Source: Actinostola sp. cb2023
Taxonomy: Eukaryota; Cnidaria; Anthozoa; Actiniaria; Actinostolidae
Reading direction: 5' to 3'
Length of the DNA: 64,000 nt
Assembly (NCBI GenBank): GCA_033675265.1
Contig: JAUJYZ010000728.1
Span: 1 to 64,000, forward strand
The notes under the pieces are model-generated. The model did no database searches, was not told the DNA's origin, and was given only the letters and a program-made list of their open reading frames with translations. Each line of letters begins with the position of its first letter. Position 1 is the first letter of the stretch. The position numbers and the translations under genes are program-made. This document shows, piece after piece, positions 19,701 to 26,059 of the stretch.

Positions 19701-21231
19701 TATTAGTGTGCTTGTAACATTGATGATGACGATATTGGTCATGATGATGATGACGATGATGACGATGATGATTATGGCGATGATGATTATGGCGATGATG
19801 ATTATGGCGATGATGACGATGAAAGCGATGCTGAAAATAGTAGTGGTGTTCGTAACATAGATGATGACTACAATGGTCATAATGATGATTACAATGATGA
19901 CGATGATGATTATAAGCACAATTTCCAAATCCGTTGTGAGACTCCAAATCCGTTTGTGTACGTCCTGATCATAAATGGTGCACCCCCTCCTAAAAAAATC
20001 CCGTTGTGAGACTGTGTTTGTGCATATAGTCAATGAATGATATACATAATGTTGACAGGTTTGGTCGCAGCCAGGATGGGCTCCTCTTAAAACTCTTGGA
20101 GGACACGAACAAAAAGTTACTTGTGTAGATATTTCTCCTGGTGGGTACAACTTATTTATCTGTCTGTCTGTTTGTCTGCCTGTCTGTCTGCCTGTCTGCC
20201 TGTCTGTCTGTATGTCTATCTGACTGTTTGTCTGTTTGTCTGTTTGTCTATCTGCCTGTCTGTCTGTTTGTCTGTCACCCACTGGATAGGAATTTATCCA
20301 ACGAGGAAACCCCAACGTGTATCCATTCGTCGTACAACCGGGGCTGTTCAATGACCATGAACGATTTATTTTATGAATGCCAGATGAATGCCAGCCTTGA
20401 CTTACCACCTTTGTTCCTGGTCACTGAACAGAACTGCATGGCATATTAGTACATGTACATATATGTGGCAAGGAAGTAAGGGGGGAACACCAGTCGATTC
20501 AGAACGAAGTGACTTTAAGCTTTTACCATCATTTATTAATCCTTATAAGTACTCTTTGTTTTTTTTGCACGCTGTATACCTTTTTTTACAACAACATAGC
20601 GAAATCTCGCAATCTGATTGGCTCTCAGCCATTGTCAATAAGAGTACAGACACATGCATAGCATGACGAATCGCTCGCGCACGGATCCAGCGCGCGCTTG
20701 AAACAGTTTTTCTTTCAAACTTTTTCCTTGTTTTTGGATGTTTTTTGACTTTGTTATTGTAAAAAACAGATTGAAGATGGTTTTATCGTTGTCTGTACTC
20801 TTATTGACACACACTTGACGTCATAAAATGTCCAAAACTTGGCAGTGAAATCACTCGCTACGCTCGTGATTCCACTTGAGTTTTGAACATTTTATGACGT
20901 CAAGTGTGTGTCAATAAGAGTACAGACAACTCAACCATATTAGTCTTCCTTACGAGGCTGTAAATGCCCGAGCATTGTCATTGTTTAATTCACTGTAAAC
21001 AATATAAGATCTACTGCCTAAGTTTACAATATCTGTATGACCATCCATTGCCTATAGATTAGCTTGCTATTTGGCAATTATTACGATTAAAGATTAAAGC
21101 ATGGCTTGTGATTGGTCAGTTTACGGTCCATAATTTGCTATATAGTATAACTGTGTTTTTGTTTATTAGATGGCCAATACATCGCTTCGACATCATTTGA
21201 TAGAACATTCAAGCTTTGGAATTCTGAATAA
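476..21231 (+). CDS. PRPF4: PRPF4 (U4/U6 snRNP Prp4p, WD40 protein), 5'-partial gene span, 15 exons
   Basis: Core spliceosome protein of the U4/U6 and U4/U6.U5 tri-snRNP, acting in the nucleus with PRPF3. Exons: 476-537, 638-687, 1870-1949, 2702-2783, 4094-4188, 5187-5245, 5667-5790, 6049-6138, 6429-6486, 7273-7337, 7481-7588, 10158-10276, 19196-19236, 20059-20140, 21170-21231. All junctions are GT-AG and keep frame, giving 391 codons plus stop. The order is the end of the PRP4 splicing-factor motif ([12 protein letters not shown]), a linker, then a C-terminal WD40 propeller with several clear WD units (KLWSV, KLWSL, RLWDL, LVWDL, LIWDL, FKLW). The family is about 520 residues, so roughly the first 130 lie upstream of the window. 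The protein ends [11 protein letters not shown], at the usual family end. Introns are full of repeats, the largest being 8.9 kb. The exons read as an intact gene; I see no stop or frameshift. Confidence 0.93.
638..687 (+). CDS. PRPF4: PRPF4 exon (acidic linker)
   Basis: Polypyrimidine-rich acceptor TTTTTTGTCTCCAAAG ends at 637; donor CAA|GTAAGT. Reads [17 protein letters not shown], the poorly conserved linker after the PRP4 motif. The start was chosen because only this AG keeps frame with both neighbours; the upstream AG at 601-602 would run into a stop. Confidence 0.75.
845..975. repeat. (TACAA)n microsatellite beside AAATAAAG tail
   Basis: About 20 copies of TACAA, followed by CTTTATTTAATATACACGTC. 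On the minus strand this reads ...TTAAATAAAGTATTGTATTG, i.e. a poly(A)-signal-like AAATAAAG directly before a simple-repeat tail, as at the 3' end of a retroposed element. Confidence 0.85.
1206..1300 (-). repeat. (TGAA)n microsatellite beside AAATAAAG tail
   Basis: Eleven or so TGAA units (1206-1252) then CTTTATTTAGACACGGAATC. On the minus strand this is AAATAAAG followed by (TTCA)n, the same arrangement as at 845-985 and 60415-60490. The rest of intron 688-1869 holds only A+T-rich sequence and the MITE at 1341. Confidence 0.8.
1341..1576. mobile_element. Foldback MITE sharing TIR with 124-410
   Basis: Ends TATACACCTATTTCAAAAAA and TTTTTTGAAATAGGTGTA are inverted repeats. The inner arms differ from the first copy (GGCATCTGAAAATCTGAAAT type). 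Same terminal ~20 bp as 124-410 but unrelated centre; TA flanks. Confidence 0.82.
1870..1949 (+). CDS. PRPF4: PRPF4 exon (WYHEGP segment)
   Basis: Acceptor TTATAG; donor AAG|GTCTGT, a weaker site. Reads [19 protein letters not shown] then IANYSLPR, very close to the family's [23 protein letters not shown] region upstream of the propeller. Confidence 0.9.
2157..2383. mobile_element. Foldback MITE, GGGACCT termini
   Basis: GGGACCTAAGATTTCCAAAA at 2157 pairs with TTTTGTAAATCTTTAAGGTCCC ending 2383. Longer inner arms include ACCGGAAGTGTAAATAACTT and its complement. Flanks CAATA/CAAT suggest a 4-bp target duplication. It lies in a PRPF4 intron. Confidence 0.83.
2702..2783 (+). CDS. PRPF4: PRPF4 exon (helical linker before WD repeats)
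   Basis: Acceptor TGTCAAAG; donor CGA|GTAAGT. Reads [17 protein letters not shown] then [10 protein letters not shown], matching the family's basic helical stretch ending QELHKSLR. The ATG at 2721 is internal, not a start. Confidence 0.88.
3045..3370. mobile_element. Composite MITE: TTTGTCAAAGAA element plus AGTCGGCTAAGC hairpin
   Basis: 3045-3290 is bounded by TTTATTATATTTTTTGTCAA and its inverse. 3292-3370 is a hairpin with arms TTATTAGTCGGCTAAGCATC. The same two parts adjoin in reverse order at 58900-59218, so they belong to one larger element family. Confidence 0.8.
3510..4045 (+). repeat. 161-bp tandem repeat with inverted sub-motifs
   Basis: The segment starting GATCTTTTATGTACATTGTA occurs at 3734 and 3895 almost unchanged, giving a 161-bp period; older partial units lie at 3510-3733. 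Each unit holds an inverted pair built on AAATTCTCCTTTGAA/AGGAGAATTT. It lies directly before the PRPF4 exon at 4094. Confidence 0.88.
4094..4188 (+). CDS. PRPF4: PRPF4 exon (first WD40 unit)
   Basis: Acceptor TTTCAG; donor TTG|GTAAGT. Reads [20 protein letters not shown] then [11 protein letters not shown], the first blade of the propeller. It is antisense to an overlapping shadow frame. Confidence 0.92.
4437..5108. mobile_element. Nested cluster of palindromic elements
   Basis: Two similar palindromes (4440-4560 and 4725-4850) with arms GTGGAGGTGAGTAGTGGTGG. Between and beyond them are inverted pairs TAGTATTTACCAAATCAGT (4559/4699) and TAGTATATACCACACAAGTG (4847/5079). The pattern is best read as MITEs inserted into related MITEs. 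A short (AAT)n plus GCTTATATAGCGCC stretch at 4893-4940 looks like a SINE-type tail. All within one PRPF4 intron. Confidence 0.75.
5187..5245 (+). CDS. PRPF4: PRPF4 exon (WD40 unit 1 end)
   Basis: Acceptor TCAACAG; donor AAG|GTAGGT. Reads [20 protein letters not shown]; the conserved KLWSVPDC motif ends blade 1. Confidence 0.93.
5258..5518. repeat. 15-bp purine-strand minisatellite (GAGGAAGGGAGAGAG)n
   Basis: About 17 units of GAGGAAGGGAGAGAG, all purine on the + strand, in a PRPF4 intron between exons at 5245 and 5667. Open frames on both strands are array artefacts. Confidence 0.93.
5667..5790 (+). CDS. PRPF4: PRPF4 exon (WD40 unit 2)
   Basis: Acceptor ATACACAG; donor ATC|GTAAGT. Reads [13 protein letters not shown] then [20 protein letters not shown] and WSLKS. 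This is blade 2 with its GH dipeptide and WD-like WSL end. Confidence 0.93.
6049..6138 (+). CDS. PRPF4: PRPF4 exon (WD40 unit 3)
   Basis: Acceptor TTTCCACCAG; donor CTG|GTAAGA. Reads [20 protein letters not shown] then PSGRFLGTC; blade 3 start. Confidence 0.92.
6429..6486 (+). CDS. PRPF4: PRPF4 exon (WD40 unit 3 end)
   Basis: Acceptor GTATTTTAG; donor CAG|GTAACA. Reads [20 protein letters not shown], a near match to the family's [19 protein letters not shown]. It carries the D-R/H-SW..WD signature. Confidence 0.93.
6675..7232. mobile_element. Non-autonomous hAT-like element, CAGGGG termini
   Basis: Ends CAGGGGCGGGTCCAGGATTT and GATCCTCCCCTG are inverted repeats, with subterminal GGGGGTGCACC on the left and GGGGTGCAC on the right. 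Flanks ATTAG (6670-6674) and ATTAG (7233-7237) form a 5-bp target duplication. A foldback MITE is nested inside. It sits between PRPF4 exons at 6486 and 7273. Confidence 0.85.
6752..7163. mobile_element. Foldback MITE nested in the hAT-like element
   Basis: Long inverted arms: AATTAGCCACTTTAGAAACG at 6751 against ACTCGTTTCTAAGGTGGCC. They continue through GGACTGGGAACGAGTTTTAA and CTAATTAAGAAA. A second copy of the family is at 60742-61069. Confidence 0.85.
7273..7337 (+). CDS. PRPF4: PRPF4 exon (WD40 unit 4)
   Basis: Acceptor CTTACAG; donor TTG|GTGAGT. Reads [20 protein letters not shown], blade 4 first half. Confidence 0.92.
7481..7588 (+). CDS. PRPF4: PRPF4 exon (WD40 units 4-5)
   Basis: Acceptor TTATTTGCAG; donor GG|GTAAGT. 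Reads [20 protein letters not shown] then [17 protein letters not shown]. The next intron (7589-10157) is filled by two minisatellites. Confidence 0.93.
7605..8598 (+). repeat. 32-bp intronic minisatellite (TATTCAGGTCAGTG unit)
   Basis: About 30 units of a 32-bp repeat built on GTATTCAGGTCAGTGTCTTT followed by GGGTTCCCTGTG, lying wholly in a PRPF4 intron. Local expansions and truncations occur at 7971-7990, 8170-8185 and 8235-8260. Apparent open frames across it are read-through of the array. Confidence 0.95.
8599..10133 (+). repeat. 33-bp intronic minisatellite (GTTCACAGATAACTGCTCTG unit)
   Basis: About 45 units of a 33-bp repeat: GAGTTCACAGATAACTGCTC then TGGGTTCCCTGTG. It shares the GGGTTCCCTGTG core with the adjoining 32-bp array, so one array probably evolved from the other. 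As 33 is a multiple of three, frames stay open on both strands without implying a gene. The last units carry TTCATGAACAACTG variants. The PRPF4 acceptor follows at 10157. Confidence 0.95.
10158..10276 (+). CDS. PRPF4: PRPF4 exon (WD40 units 5-6), parent of the 80-bp array
   Basis: Acceptor TTTTTCAG; donor ATG|GTAAGAG. Reads [20 protein letters not shown] then [19 protein letters not shown]. Its last ~59 nt plus about 21 nt of intron recur as 15 further tandem 80-bp units downstream, each with the same ATGGTAAGAG donor. The loop after VKY is about three residues shorter than the family's VKFEPIHGNF. Confidence 0.92.
10656..10818 (+). repeat. BEL 5' LTR (163 bp)
   Basis: Begins TGTAACGGACTTGCCCACCC and ends TCAATTCTTGACA (TG...CA). 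A TGGTCCTTCGAGCCGG stretch follows at 10819, the expected place for a tRNA primer-binding site. Short for the superfamily. Confidence 0.92.
10998..12065 (+). CDS. BEL gag-like protein (DUF1759 region)
   Basis: 355-codon frame from ATG 10998. Residues ~15-105 look helical or coiled-coil. Residues ~135-290 carry the [20 protein letters not shown] motif and LLEGPA typical of DUF1759 gag proteins of BEL elements. The zinc knuckles expected next are in another frame (CX2CX4HX4C at 12052-12090), so the frame ends early at 12063. Confidence 0.88.
   Translation: MTEELNTKKRVRGGHRSSVKRLDSKAKEIFNEIDTNASTIQENVATLTQVKMSLQAKLTTLHNLDQEILTFTEDEELDNEIEQADLCTERVHQIIVEIDLALSEHTTKTPLVSTSNSTNDGSSTSKPGKQVEITAKLPKLQMKLFNGKPTDWQPFIDCFDSAIHSNTSLSDIDKMNYLKSLLEGPALAAINGLSLSSANYKSARDILQQRYGNKQLLISSHMDELITLPQVNSVGDIKGIRQLYDKTEINLRGLQNLGIESKQYGTLLIPILLNKLPQELRLIISRKFESSDGWELDELLKVFKAEVEARERCSLLSCSSNTKGREEASIFQTTNFSSSPPVSRPRSTKNHMHIL
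12082..13686 (+). CDS. BEL pol, first block: CCHC knuckles, protease, RT start
   Basis: The open frame really begins about 12031. Further knuckles are [14 protein letters not shown] and [13 protein letters not shown]. The aspartic protease motif [12 protein letters not shown] is at residues ~113. The RT fingers and palm carry LRIVYDAS and [10 protein letters not shown] (first catalytic Asp). The frame is lost at an eight-A run at 13633-13640, just before the YVDD block. Confidence 0.9.
   Translation: MDCSVVTSVDERKTIVRRQGRCFNCLRRNHVVSACNNKRNCTKCSRRHHTSLCPQLQEQGEASTCKDKDPVGSAKRSVSMYVDTKTSILLQTCIAQASNPGQQPPQNQLVRILLDSGSQRTYITQQLKERLNLKPITREKLCIKTFGEQCDKVQTVEVVNLCLKNASSKENLVITAHVVPMICSPLCNQEVKIAKNNYHHLADLTLSESACVAGQSLEVHVLIGSDNYWNVVNGEVRRGDGDGGPVAMNTKFGWTISGPVRNIPHTSTHSVNLASTHVLKVGTSPSKCDCDQELTNKLDQFWKLESIGINTNADPVVELFNDNIVYHNMRYEVALPWKEVHDPLPDNFTVSLRRLKSLLQRLKPKEDQLREYDNVIKDQLDKGIIERVNSEGDEDNTHYLPHHCVVREDKQTTKLRIVYDASAKQDGPSLNDCLYTGPSLSPDIFDILLRFRIKPIAVIADIEKAFLMISIKESDRDVLRFLWVDDPFSTDPQMVTYRFTRVVFGVTCSPFLLNATLKKNTLQSMKEKIPSSQS
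13602..15260 (+). CDS. BEL pol, second block: RT YVDD and RNase H
   Basis: Meaningful sequence begins after the A-run at 13640. LYVDDL is the RT active site. Downstream are [22 protein letters not shown] and NPADLASRG, the Peptidase_A17/RNase H signatures of BEL elements. The frame changes again near 15220 (CAAAAACGAGG) before the integrase. Confidence 0.9.
   Translation: MQPILIECYPQKKHITEYEREDPKFAELMLCSLYVDDLTVSVEDVETAYQLFLNARNRMTTGGFNLRKWLTNSTELMKRIAEESISSEANLSSNNQTHCTEDDETFNRVTSGGLEERDGSTEQKVLGTNWNFVDDEIIFKFQKHVDTAGTLEPTRRNVLRVVAGFYDPMGLISHVIVQMKILLQEVCKQDTPWDAPLIPELKAKWTRLIKELNIVNVIQIPRCVNLLPQNKECHYELEGFSDASMLAYAAVVYLVVKSEETVQVKLLASKTRVAPLKKQTIPRLELLGALILARLVTRVKQAISHCIVVSKIRCWTDSKNVLYWIHGKEKEWKQFVNTRVTEIRQLLPTEVWNRVAGVENPADLASRGASASSLLSNSLWWSGPPWLSSTNEEGSTDSAEVPTPTAECLQEMRAQALRETRDTTTLLVGNNTVNLSNVMRCEEYNDVNKLYKITAYVIRAIHNFKVRAKKSTENMVLIGNLSSEEVAFSELLWIREAQRSMQTNLKAFSDQCIQLGVVTDEIGVMRCKGRLGNSTLPDQKRGTQSSFLTTII
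15296..16408 (+). CDS. BEL integrase and C-terminal DUF5641-like domain
   Basis: The open frame starts upstream at ~15225. H..H/C..C zinc finger (HKCKTCKRY), then the DDE core: [18 protein letters not shown] and [10 protein letters not shown] carry the D, D and E. The C-terminal part ([30 protein letters not shown]) matches the tail domain of BEL/Pao polyproteins. Stop at 16406. Confidence 0.92.
   Translation: MHNGVRETLNELRSRFWLTRGRQTIRYILHKCKTCKRYEGSPYKSEPVSDMPAFRFKERQPFATTGVDFAGPLFVKLKTGSEETSKAYICLFTCGSTRATHLELAPDLSTAAFMRCLRRFIARRGTPELMISDNAKTFKAAALVRIYEDPVITSFLTRQKIQWQFNLEKAPWWGGFFERMVKSTKRCLKKVLGKARLTYEELMTVLVEVECILNSRPLTYMFPDELEEPLTPSHLISGQRLLSLPEPSVQPSIDPPSNRETVTRRARYLIQLMNRFWNRWKREYVTSLREFHRLKTAKKGQSIKVGDQVCIHDENHSRTLWKTGIIQEVIKGADHKVRGAVVRTSHNGRISTLRRPLQRLCPLEVNEEDC
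16443..16603 (+). repeat. BEL 3' LTR (161 bp)
   Basis: Begins TGTAACGG and ends TTCTTTACA, preceded by the purine-rich AAGATGGGGG polypurine tract (16433-16442). It differs from the 5' LTR by two C residues and one G/T change. Confidence 0.92.
17395..17505 (+). pseudogene. hAT transposase fragment (ZNF862-like type)
   Basis: Reads [16 protein letters not shown] then [16 protein letters not shown], resembling the N-terminal part of the RNase H-like fold of ZNF862/hAT transposases. Only ~37 codons are recognisable and no catalytic residues remain. It fits its host element's CAGGG ends. Confidence 0.6.
17647..18043. mobile_element. Near-perfect palindromic MITE (~190-bp arms)
   Basis: TAGAGTACTAAAG at 17647 pairs with CTTTAGTACTCTA ending 18043. 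The arms run almost uninterrupted to a centre at ~17845 (GTTCCTAAAGTTAAGAAC). Includes GACGTCA near both ends. Nested in the hAT-type element. Confidence 0.88.
18867..19195. other. Intron remainder with SINE-like tail
   Basis: Follows the last array unit. Contains GTAATGCGCATTTGCATGG and AATGCGCAATATAAGCAATAAAT followed by (ATT)n at 19074-19100, the look of a short retroposon tail. The PRPF4 acceptor TTGTTGTAG is at 19195. Confidence 0.55.
19196..19236 (+). CDS. PRPF4: PRPF4 exon (WD40 unit 6)
   Basis: Acceptor TTGTTGTAG; donor AAG|GTGAGT. Reads [14 protein letters not shown], blade 6, corresponding to the family's NFLLTGAYDNTAKIW. Only 41 nt, separated from the previous exon by 8.9 kb. Confidence 0.88.
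19237..19920 (+). repeat. ~83-bp tandem repeat with GAT-rich spacer
   Basis: Six copies of GGCAGCGATGCTGAAATTAT at 19269, 19349, 19435, 19518, 19601 and 19684 (periods 80, 86, 83, 83, 83), separated by (GATGAT)n tracts, then a decayed tail to 19920. In a PRPF4 intron. Confidence 0.92.
19950..20003 (-). mobile_element. Fragment of the CAGGGG hAT-like element
   Basis: GATCATAAATGGTGCACCCC and CTCCTAAAAAAATCC are the complement of 6689-6735, the left subterminal region of the element at 6675. No matching right end is seen. Confidence 0.7.
20059..20140 (+). CDS. PRPF4: PRPF4 exon (WD40 units 6-7)
   Basis: Acceptor GTTGACAG; donor CCTG|GTGGGT. Reads [20 protein letters not shown] then TCVDISP, a close match to the family's WTHPGWSPLKTLAGHEGKV. 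Confidence 0.93.
20156..20276. repeat. (CTGT)n-type microsatellite
   Basis: Degenerate TGTCTGTC/TGCC/TGTT run directly downstream of a PRPF4 donor. The same repeat type forms a larger array at 43285. Confidence 0.92.
20600..20935. mobile_element. Foldback element, GTCAATAAGAGTACAGAC termini
   Basis: GTCAATAAGAGTACAGACAC at 20634, its inverse at ~20794 and another direct copy at ~20910. 20790-20930 is a hairpin with arms through TGACGTCATAAAATGT and a CACTCGCTACGCTCGTG centre. In the last PRPF4 intron. Confidence 0.78.
21170..21231 (+). CDS. PRPF4: PRPF4 terminal exon
   Basis: Acceptor TTTATTAG. Reads [20 protein letters not shown] then TAA at 21229-21231, where the family ends. An AATAAA hexamer at 21227-21232 overlaps the stop codon. 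Confidence 0.94.
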
Positions 21232-21475
21232 AGAAAGCATGGAAGATAAAAGTAATGGTCGAGAAGTAATGGTCGAACGACTATCAATAGCCTGATTAAG
21301 GCTGGTTTTTACGAGCGACACAAGACCAAGCACAGGCAAGAGAACTTGTGTCATGTGAAAACGGGCACGACGCAAGCACAAGGACAAGAAATGGATTTTT
21401 TTATACTTATGCTTATATTTGCGATTTTGCTGATGCTTGCGTAAGGCCTCTTGTGATTGCGTTGATGCTTGCGTG
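21232..21475. other. Downstream of PRPF4, no gene seen
   Basis: About 240 bases. 21298-21400 (GGTTTTTACGAGCGACACAA) resembles short stretches at 41555 and 38976, so it is probably a repeat fragment. Nothing coding recognised. Confidence 0.5.
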
Positions 21476-22020
21476 AAACCTCACCACATCGACCACCACT
21501 ACACAACGACCACCACTACACAACGACCACCTCTACACAACGATAACCAATATACAACGACCACCACTACACAACGACCACCACTACACAACGACCACTA
21601 CACAACGACCACCTCTACACAACGACCACCACTACACAACGACCACCTCTACACAACGACCACCTCTACACAACGATCACCACTACACAACGGCCACCTC
21701 TACACAACGACCACCACTACACAACGACCACCACTACACAACGACCACCACTACACAACGACCACCTCTACACAACGACCACCAATATACAACGACCACC
21801 ACTACACAACGACCACCACTACACAACGACCACCACTACACAACGACCACTTCTACACAACGACCACCACTACACAACGACCACCTCTACACACCGACCA
21901 CCTCTACACAACGATCACCACTACACAACGGCCACCACTACACAACGACCACCTCTACACAACGATCACCACTACACAACGGCCACCTCTACACAACGAC
22001 GACCACTACACAACGGCAAC
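21476..22020. repeat. 17-bp minisatellite (CTACACAACGACCACCA)n
   Basis: About 32 units of CTACACAACGACCACCA/T with CGGCC and CGATC variants. The 207-codon Thr/His/Pro frame over it is a product of the 17-bp period (17-residue cycle), not a gene. Confidence 0.93.
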
Positions 22021-22172
22021 CGTCGGGGCTTCGTTTCCTCAACCTCCAAAATCTACATAGAACAACCTCTTTGCAACGTCCACTCGACGCATTCTTTGAA
22101 ATTGCAACTCACTGTTGGTGAAGTGCGGCCAGTTTACTGTACAAACAAATATGCACACGATTCTTTAGACCT

Positions 22173-23222
22173 GGGGCCGGTTGTTCGAAAGGCGATTAGT
22201 GCTAATCCTGGATCAGCGTCAATAGTTTTTGCTGCGAGCCATCAGGCGAACAGCATCATAAACGCTACAACAGATCGAGTATCTGTCTGTTTCTCTGTTT
22301 GTACCTACGGAAAATCCTATTCGTTGTAAGTATAAAGATTTCTATTGGTCCATACGGAGATTTCTATTCGTCGTAAGTATCAAGATTTCTATTGGTCGTA
22401 AGTATCACGCGATCGTGAGTTTCACGTGATCACAGCACGAGATTTTTGCACACTGCTGTTCTTCGTTGTCCTGACTGGTGAGTATTGTTTATCCTATAAG
22501 ATGTCATGTCAAGTATTACTTTAAGAATTGCTGGAAGCATTCATCAAGGCAATGAAGGTTTTAGTGAAAAATCGCGAGGACGCCAATGTGCATTCATGAG
22601 TTACGGACACCTCTCTAAGAAGGACAACGGACACTTTTTAAATCAATTTAGGTACAAAAACAGCACAAAAACGCTCCGTCTTATGTTAATTAAAGCTAAT
22701 GACAGAAAACAAATAGATCACGCGTAACATGCCATAAACTGTACGAAATGACTAATCTATTTACAAGGTTGGTTCCCCGGTTGGTTCCTTTGTCCTTCAA
22801 TAGCAAAAATACTCGAATGCAGTCAAATTTCATCTCTCTCTATATAAAGACGGACACCTCTCTAAGACGGACAGCTGTTTAGGGTCCCGAGGGTGTCCGT
22901 CTTAGAGAGAGTTCACTGTATTCCTGATTTAGAAACGCTATCCATGGATAATATGCCAGCTCTTCTTCGTTGGTCGCTTTCCGAAGAGACTAACTTCACA
23001 CATATTAAAGCTTACATTTACAAATACTCGTTTGCCCGCTGAGGCTTGTTGCTGTTGTTGGTCTGAAGAAAAAACGTTCATTACCTTGATACTGGCTAAG
23101 TAATACTTGACATGATATCTTATAGGATAAACACATTTAGAACGAATTTACTCTATTCGTCGCGTAAGTCCTTAAGATTTAATCCTGGATTAGCATTAAT
23201 CACCTTTCGAACAACTGGGCCC
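22173..23222. mobile_element. ~1.05-kb TIR element, GGGGCCGGTTGTTCGAAAGG ends
   Basis: Left GGGGCCGGTTGTTCGAAAGG and right CCTTTCGAACAACTGGGCCC are inverted, continuing through GATTANNGCTAATCC. Inside are three ATTTCTATTGGTC-type repeats (22336-22405) and, at 22845-22920, a GGACACCTCTCTAAGACGGAC inverted pair ending TTCACTGTA, resembling a Tc1/pogo-type end. No transposase recognised. Confidence 0.75.
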
Positions 23223-25404
23223 AACAGCTCGACAAAAAGCCACGCACAATCTATCTACAATATTTGCCAATTTATTTTGATATCTGACGTTCCCGTCATG
23301 TTTTTATTGAAAAATTAACAATTTTCATATTAAAATGTGGTGTTATATTAACACCCCTACCTCCACCACAACGGTCACCGGCCTTAGTGCAGCTTTAAAT
23401 ACCCGTAGAACGGCGCACTGATGGAGGGAGGGGGTAAAACGGCGCACCTTCGAACGCTTTATATGAATGATCCCCTGGCTCGGGAGATTGGGCAACCACT
23501 TCCCGCGTTATCACGAATTAGAACACTGGCTTTACCTTTTACCTGCTTTACCACCTCTGCACAACGGCAACACAATTTTGCCCTGAGGTGGCCGTTATGG
23601 AGAGGTTCGACTCTATCTATAATCAAGCGTCAACACACGTTAGTCTGTTTTGCTGCCTTGGTTTATAATTACTGTATTTTATTTTAACACGGATTTTGGC
23701 GAAATAAAAGTAGGAATAAACGTCATCTAAGCTCGCTTCGCCATCACTACCCATTTTGGAAGCATTCTCGTACCCAGACCCTTCTCCGCTTTTTCGTTAG
23801 AAAGCTGAGAAGGGTCTGGGTACGAGAATGGTTTGGAAGTTATATTATGTTTGTATTACCGGCAATCATTGCTTTCTGGGCGAGGGAATAGTTAGGAAAG
23901 AGGAATGCAGTTAGAAGAGGAAATCATCCCATGTATGCGCGTTTCCAAAAAGGTGGTCGCTTCAGGCGGAGTCAAACTTCGCAACTACTCATCATGTTCA
24001 AAGTTCTTGTGTTTTGACTTAGTGTCCCTTGGAGGAAGATGTGATACAGGATAGATAGGCAAATAGACTTGACTTTCGATGGGGAAAGTGAGTCGATGCG
24101 AGTTCTTTGCAGCTATCACTTCAGTTACCTGCACACGGCGCAATGTGGTGCGCACAGTAGTCGTTTTCGTACGAGTACTTTTCGTTCAAATGTTTATTAA
24201 AATACCGTACTGAATGTCCGTAACGAACAATACAGTCGATCCCCTATTAAGCGACCAATCCCCATATTAAGGAGCCTGCGTAGCTGGCAGTCAGCGGGTG
24301 TTTGGATGGGGGAAGGGGAGGTAAGTTTAAGTTTAATAACACTTTTTTACCATGATAAAAAGAAATATTTTTTTTTTTACAAATGGTAAAGGATAGTAGT
24401 AGGGGGAAACTTAACTCATATAAAAACTACTCTACAAAATAAGAGAGAATGAAAGATCTGCAATTTTTCCGTGTTGTTAATTTCTGTGTACTTTTCTAAA
24501 ATGCATGCGCAAATAAAGCGGTTTATTTTTAACCCATTAAATGGCCCAAGGCCTCCTTGAGATTGTGAAAGGAATCGACCAACTCCAATATCGCTTTCGT
24601 ACAGTAAAAGAGAGGAAAAAACTGCAAATGTTTCCTCCCATTTCAAATCTTCCCATTTAATAACCGGAAAAATCGAGGGAAAGCGAGAGAGAAACGGCAA
24701 AGGTCTGAAGTCGAGCCGCGATGTTTGTTCAGTTGCGAGGCAAACACGCACTCGTCATGAAATTGAATTGGCGGCCTATTTACTTGTTGTTTGATCAATT
24801 TTGCTTTCAAGTCTCCATAGCTACTGCGCAGAATCACTGTAATCCCTTTCCCATGCTATCAATTTATGTCCCACATTTGAAACAAGTCGGGCGAACTTGA
24901 AGTTGTTTGAAACGGTGAGATTTGATAAAGTAGGGCGAGTTTGAAAAAGTATCGAGAGACAAATTCAGTGGCGACGCCTAGGAGATAGTGTTAATGCAAA
25001 ACAATGTTTGTGTTCAAGGTCATAAGTCTTGAATAATTATATTGTTATTTTCAACTCTCTATGGGGTTTTTGCCGATGAACGGTGATCATGGCATCACGA
25101 AAGATAGCCAGAGCCACTAAAACTCTAGTAAAGAAAAAAATTGAAAAGGCGATTTAAAAAGAGGGAAATTAGTCCAGAAAAATGAGCTTAAGTAATAGGA
25201 CAGTGAAAGTCTTAGCAAAGAAACTCGAGAAATAAACTATCACAAGAAAGACAGCCCGGCATAGGAAGTGGAGCGAATGCATGAAAAAGAAGAAAGTAAA
25301 TGGAAAGATGAACGGGAAAATAACAATGTTAATTGTAGCAAAATGTTGACAAGTGGTTTATGTAAACAATGTGCTATATGTGTCACACTGACCTCACTTA
25401 ATTC
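23223..25404. other. Intergenic sequence with small hairpin, no gene seen
   Basis: Contains one clear hairpin at 23766-23834 (CATTCTCGTACCCAGACCCT and its inverse), a TACAGTCGATCCCC transposon-end-like stretch at 24230, and otherwise A+T-rich sequence. Open frames up to 111 codons show no familiar motif. Confidence 0.55.
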
Positions 25405-25735
25405 TATCGTTAAAATTAACATGCTAATGAGTTGAGTAAATTAACGTGCTAATGAGTTGAGTAAATTAACGTGCTAATGAGTTGAGTAAATTAACATGCT
25501 AATGAGTTGAGTAAATTAACGTGCTAATGAGCAGATGAGTAAATTAACATGCTAATGAGCGGATGAATAAAATAGCATGCTAATGAGCAGATGAGTAAAT
25601 TAACATGCTAATGAGTTGAGTAAATTAACATGCTAATGAGCAGATGAGTAAATTAACATGCTAATGAGCGGATGAATAAAATAGCATGCTAATGAGCAGA
25701 TGAGTAAATTAAAATACTAATGAGCAGATGAGTGT
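25405..25735. repeat. 25/28-bp tandem array (TTAACATGCTAATGAGTTGA)
   Basis: About 12 units of TTAACATGCTAATGAGTTGA GTAAA (25 bp) or the 28-bp form with GAGCAGATGAG. Single inverted relics (CATTAGCATGTTATT) lie at 25825-25865. Confidence 0.92.
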
Positions 25736-26059
25736 TTCTATGTATAAATTCTCTGCTCCAGCTTTTCTTTGTCCACTTGACACTTCTGTTTTCTTAATTG
25801 AGCATTCAGTGTGCATGCACACCTCATTAGCATGTTATTTTACTCTTGCACTCGTTAGCATGTTAAATAACGCGAACGGATAAGTATATTTTACCACAAT
25901 CCTTTGCGCGCGTACCTCACTATACCTCGTAGAACTTTAGAACAGAGTTTTGAAAACGTCAAAATTGTCAAGATTGTGAAGCTGTTACCTGCTTTATTTG
26001 TGTGAATGTGTCAAAAATACTCCATGAAGCCAAAACTTGGAACTCTACCGCGTTCTTTA

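Noticed and set aside
21437..22060. 207-codon Thr/Pro/His frame
   Set aside because: The 17-residue cycle follows the 17-bp repeat; no signal peptide, splice or homology.
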